From contig NC_132881.1 of NCBI RefSeq assembly GCF_030463535.1, positions 42,025,473-42,089,472 on the forward strand: a stretch of DNA of 64,000 nt, written 5' to 3'. Source of the DNA: Salminus brasiliensis. Taxonomy: Eukaryota > Chordata > Actinopteri > Characiformes > Bryconidae. Below, piece after piece: positions 61,828-64,000 of this stretch (position 1 is its first letter; each line of letters opens with the position of its first letter). The translations under genes and the position numbers were made by a program. The notes under the pieces are model-generated. The model searched no databases. It was not told where the DNA came from and saw only the letters and a list, made by a program, of their open reading frames with translations.

Positions 61828-62220
61828 TGCTGTGTAGTGTTGTCTCCTTCACAACAGCCGTTGATTGGAAACTGGAGACACTCACTAGTCTTCAGTCTTA
61901 TCGGCACTCTTGCGTGATTATTCCGTGTACGTTTCAGTATGAGAAGTGCACCAGCGAGAGCACACCTGAGAGAGGATTGTGGTTAAAGGATGAGGTGAAG
62001 GTCTACGACACTAATACCTCCAACATAGACTCAGCTTTCAGCGGACGTACAGAGCTGCTGGGGAATGTGACAAAGAAGAACTGCACGCTGAAGATCGACA
62101 ACCTGAGGGAGGCAGATTCTGGACAATACGTCTTCAGGGTGGAAGGACGCACTTCACAGGGTGGTATATGTCATTATACTTACAACAGACAGCCAGTGAA
62201 TTTGCAAGTACACAATAACG
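61828..62220 (+). CDS. Siglec/CD22-like receptor, V-set Ig exon
   Basis: A 393-bp exon between cccacAG (61827) and G|GTGAGT (62221), phase 1 at both ends as is usual for Ig-domain exons. It encodes one V-set domain: SCVIIPCTF (B strand with the paired cysteines typical of Siglecs), WLKDEVKVYD, FSGRTELLGN, NCTLKIDNL (E strand Cys), and DSGQYVFRVEG, where the Arg sits in the place of the sialic-acid-binding Arg of Siglec F strands. The domain would be extracellular on an immune or glial cell receptor; ligand binding is inferred. Translation past 62220 is intronic. Further Ig exons, the membrane segment and the tail lie beyond the window. Confidence 0.82.
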
Positions 62221-63235
62221 GTGAGTCCAATCAAGTCAATCAAGTCATCTCCTTAACCATACTGGCATGTCCTTCAAAATGCCATGAATGTTAAAATAGC
62301 TTACATCACGTATGACAACAGTTAATAGAGGTAAATATCTGCAGTGGTGTTATTTGTCTTTTTGCTTTCTGAGAGGCTAATTTCTGGAAGTAATACTTGA
62401 GTTTCATTCCCAAATGCTTTATTCTCAAACTGCTATTACAAAAATTACAAATAATAGAGTAATAATTTAACACAATCATAAAAATACACATTATTGGTAA
62501 CACTTTACAGTGACAGCATTCATGGCATTCATATTTGTTGCATTACAAGTACATAATCCAACTGAAATATTCATCAAATGCATTTTTATAGTAGGTATTT
62601 TATAATGTAATAGATTAAAATGTCCAGAATAAAAAATTACCAATATTCAAAGATCAAATTCAATATTAGGCCTCTAATATTACTATTACTAACAATTATC
62701 CCCCCCCAATAATGTTCAAAAAGCTCTCATGGCTCTTACAAAAACTAACAATGAATGATGTTACATTCTTTTACACTGATCAGCCATAACATTAAAAACC
62801 CAATGCCTTATGCTCTGATCATTTTTAGCAATGGCTCCACAAAAAACTTTTGAATGTGTTCTGTGGTGTGAAACACCAAGACATAAGCAACAGATCCTTT
62901 AAATCCTGTAAGTTGTGAGGTAGGGCCTCCATGAGTATCAGTGCCCATGACCCTGTCGCCGCTTCACTGGTTGTAGGTACTGACCACTGCTCCTGGGAAC
63001 ACCCCACAAGACCTGCCTAATGTTTTGAAGATGTTCTGACCCAGTCATTTAGTCATCATTATTTGGCTCTTGTCAAAGTAGCTCAAATTCTTGCCTGCTT
63101 TTTCTGCTTCCAACGCATCACCTTCACCTTCACATAGTATGTAATCAAACATTAATGCTTTCCAGGCATACAGTCCCTTACAGTGGTTTTATTTATACAA
63201 AATAGAAATACAGAATATATACAATTATTTTAACT
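62221..63235. other. Intron 2 of the Siglec-like gene
   Basis: AT-rich, with a short C-run at about 62701-62707. No second Ig exon could be found before the satellite. Confidence 0.5.
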
Positions 63236-64000
63236 TACACTATACTAACACACTACATACACTATATATTTACTATACATACACTATATACACACTATAT
63301 ACACTATATACACACTACATACACTATACATTTACTATACACACACTATACATACACTATATACACACTTTATACACTATACACACTACATACACTTTAC
63401 ATTTACTATACACACACTATACATACACTATATACACTATACACACACTACATACACTATATACACTATATGCACACTACATACACTATACACACACTAC
63501 ATACACTATACATTTACTATACACACACTATACATACACTATATACACACTATATACACTATACACACACTAAATACACTATACATTTACTATACACACA
63601 CTATACATACACTATATACACTATACACACACTACATACACTATACATTTACTATACATACACTATATACACACTATATACACTATACACACACTACATA
63701 CACTATACATTTACTATACATACACTATATACACACTATATACACTATATACACACTACATACACTATACATTTACTATACATACACTATACATTTACTA
63801 TACACACACTATACATACACTATATACACAGTATATACACTATACACACACTACATACACTATACATTTACTATACATACACTATATACACACTATATAC
63901 ACTATACACACACTACATACACTATATATTTACTATACACACTCTATACATACACTATATACACACTATATACACTATACAGACACACTACACACACTAT
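63236..64000. repeat. TACACTA-rich satellite, open to the right
   Basis: Built of 10-11-bp 'tacactatac' words in a longer unit marked by 'catttactat'. Marker starts near 63646, 63708 and 63770 are 62 bp apart; others are 22, 71-73 or 111 bp apart. It runs off the end of the window. Confidence 0.92.

Overview
This window looks like nuclear DNA of a teleost fish, probably an otophysan, although the species cannot be fixed from sequence alone. The grounds are GT-AG introns interrupting vertebrate genes, AIG1/GIMAP GTPases, Siglec-like and WxxW-domain genes, many decayed Tc1-like transposons, LTR remnants and MITEs, and very dense microsatellites. Most open frames are random or come from repeats. 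The protein-coding content is small, and most real exons are too short to show as open frames, so they were found by splice-site and frame matching.

Region by region: (1) 1-9,407 carries the first two coding exons, on the minus strand, of an orphan class A receptor of the GPR26/GPR78 type. Its third exon lies beyond base 1. A 3.5-kb satellite of 55-bp units fills the donor-proximal end of intron 1. (2) 9.4-24.6 kb is intergenic and built of microsatellites, minisatellites (two with telomere-like words in opposite orientation), a solo-LTR-like element and Tc1 debris. (3) 24.7-30.3 kb is a small GIMAP cluster. It has a two-domain GTPase on the minus strand and a single-domain GTPase with a CaaX-like end on the plus strand. 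They lie head to head, separated by a decayed Tc1 element that itself carries a solo-LTR-like insert. (4) 35.9-49.2 kb is a tandem segmental duplication. Each copy holds a zinc-finger ORF remnant, a SINE with a 5S rRNA-like piece joined to a tRNA-like head, a dead GIMAP fragment, and a spliced minus-strand gene for a small secreted WxxW-domain protein. The copies have diverged: the left gene has two WxxW domains, carries a solo LTR in an intron and has lost the TATA box and 5' noncoding exon. The right gene has three domains, through an internal duplication of about 1 kb, and keeps its promoter. (5) 49.2-57.6 kb holds LTR and Tc1 remnants, unidentified exon-like minus-strand segments near 53-54 kb, and a decayed LINE ORF1. 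(6) 57.6-62.2 kb carries the signal-peptide exon and first V-set exon of a Siglec/CD22-like receptor on the plus strand. The rest of that gene is beyond the window, and a TACACTA-rich satellite fills the right edge.

The genes do not form one pathway. GIMAPs and Siglec-like receptors are immune-cell families and WxxW domains are typical of secreted mucin/CILP-type proteins. The strongest original signals are the WxxW duplication and its asymmetric decay, the intronic satellite that repeats a splice-donor-like hexamer about 60 times in the gene's sense orientation, and the 5S-tRNA composite SINE.
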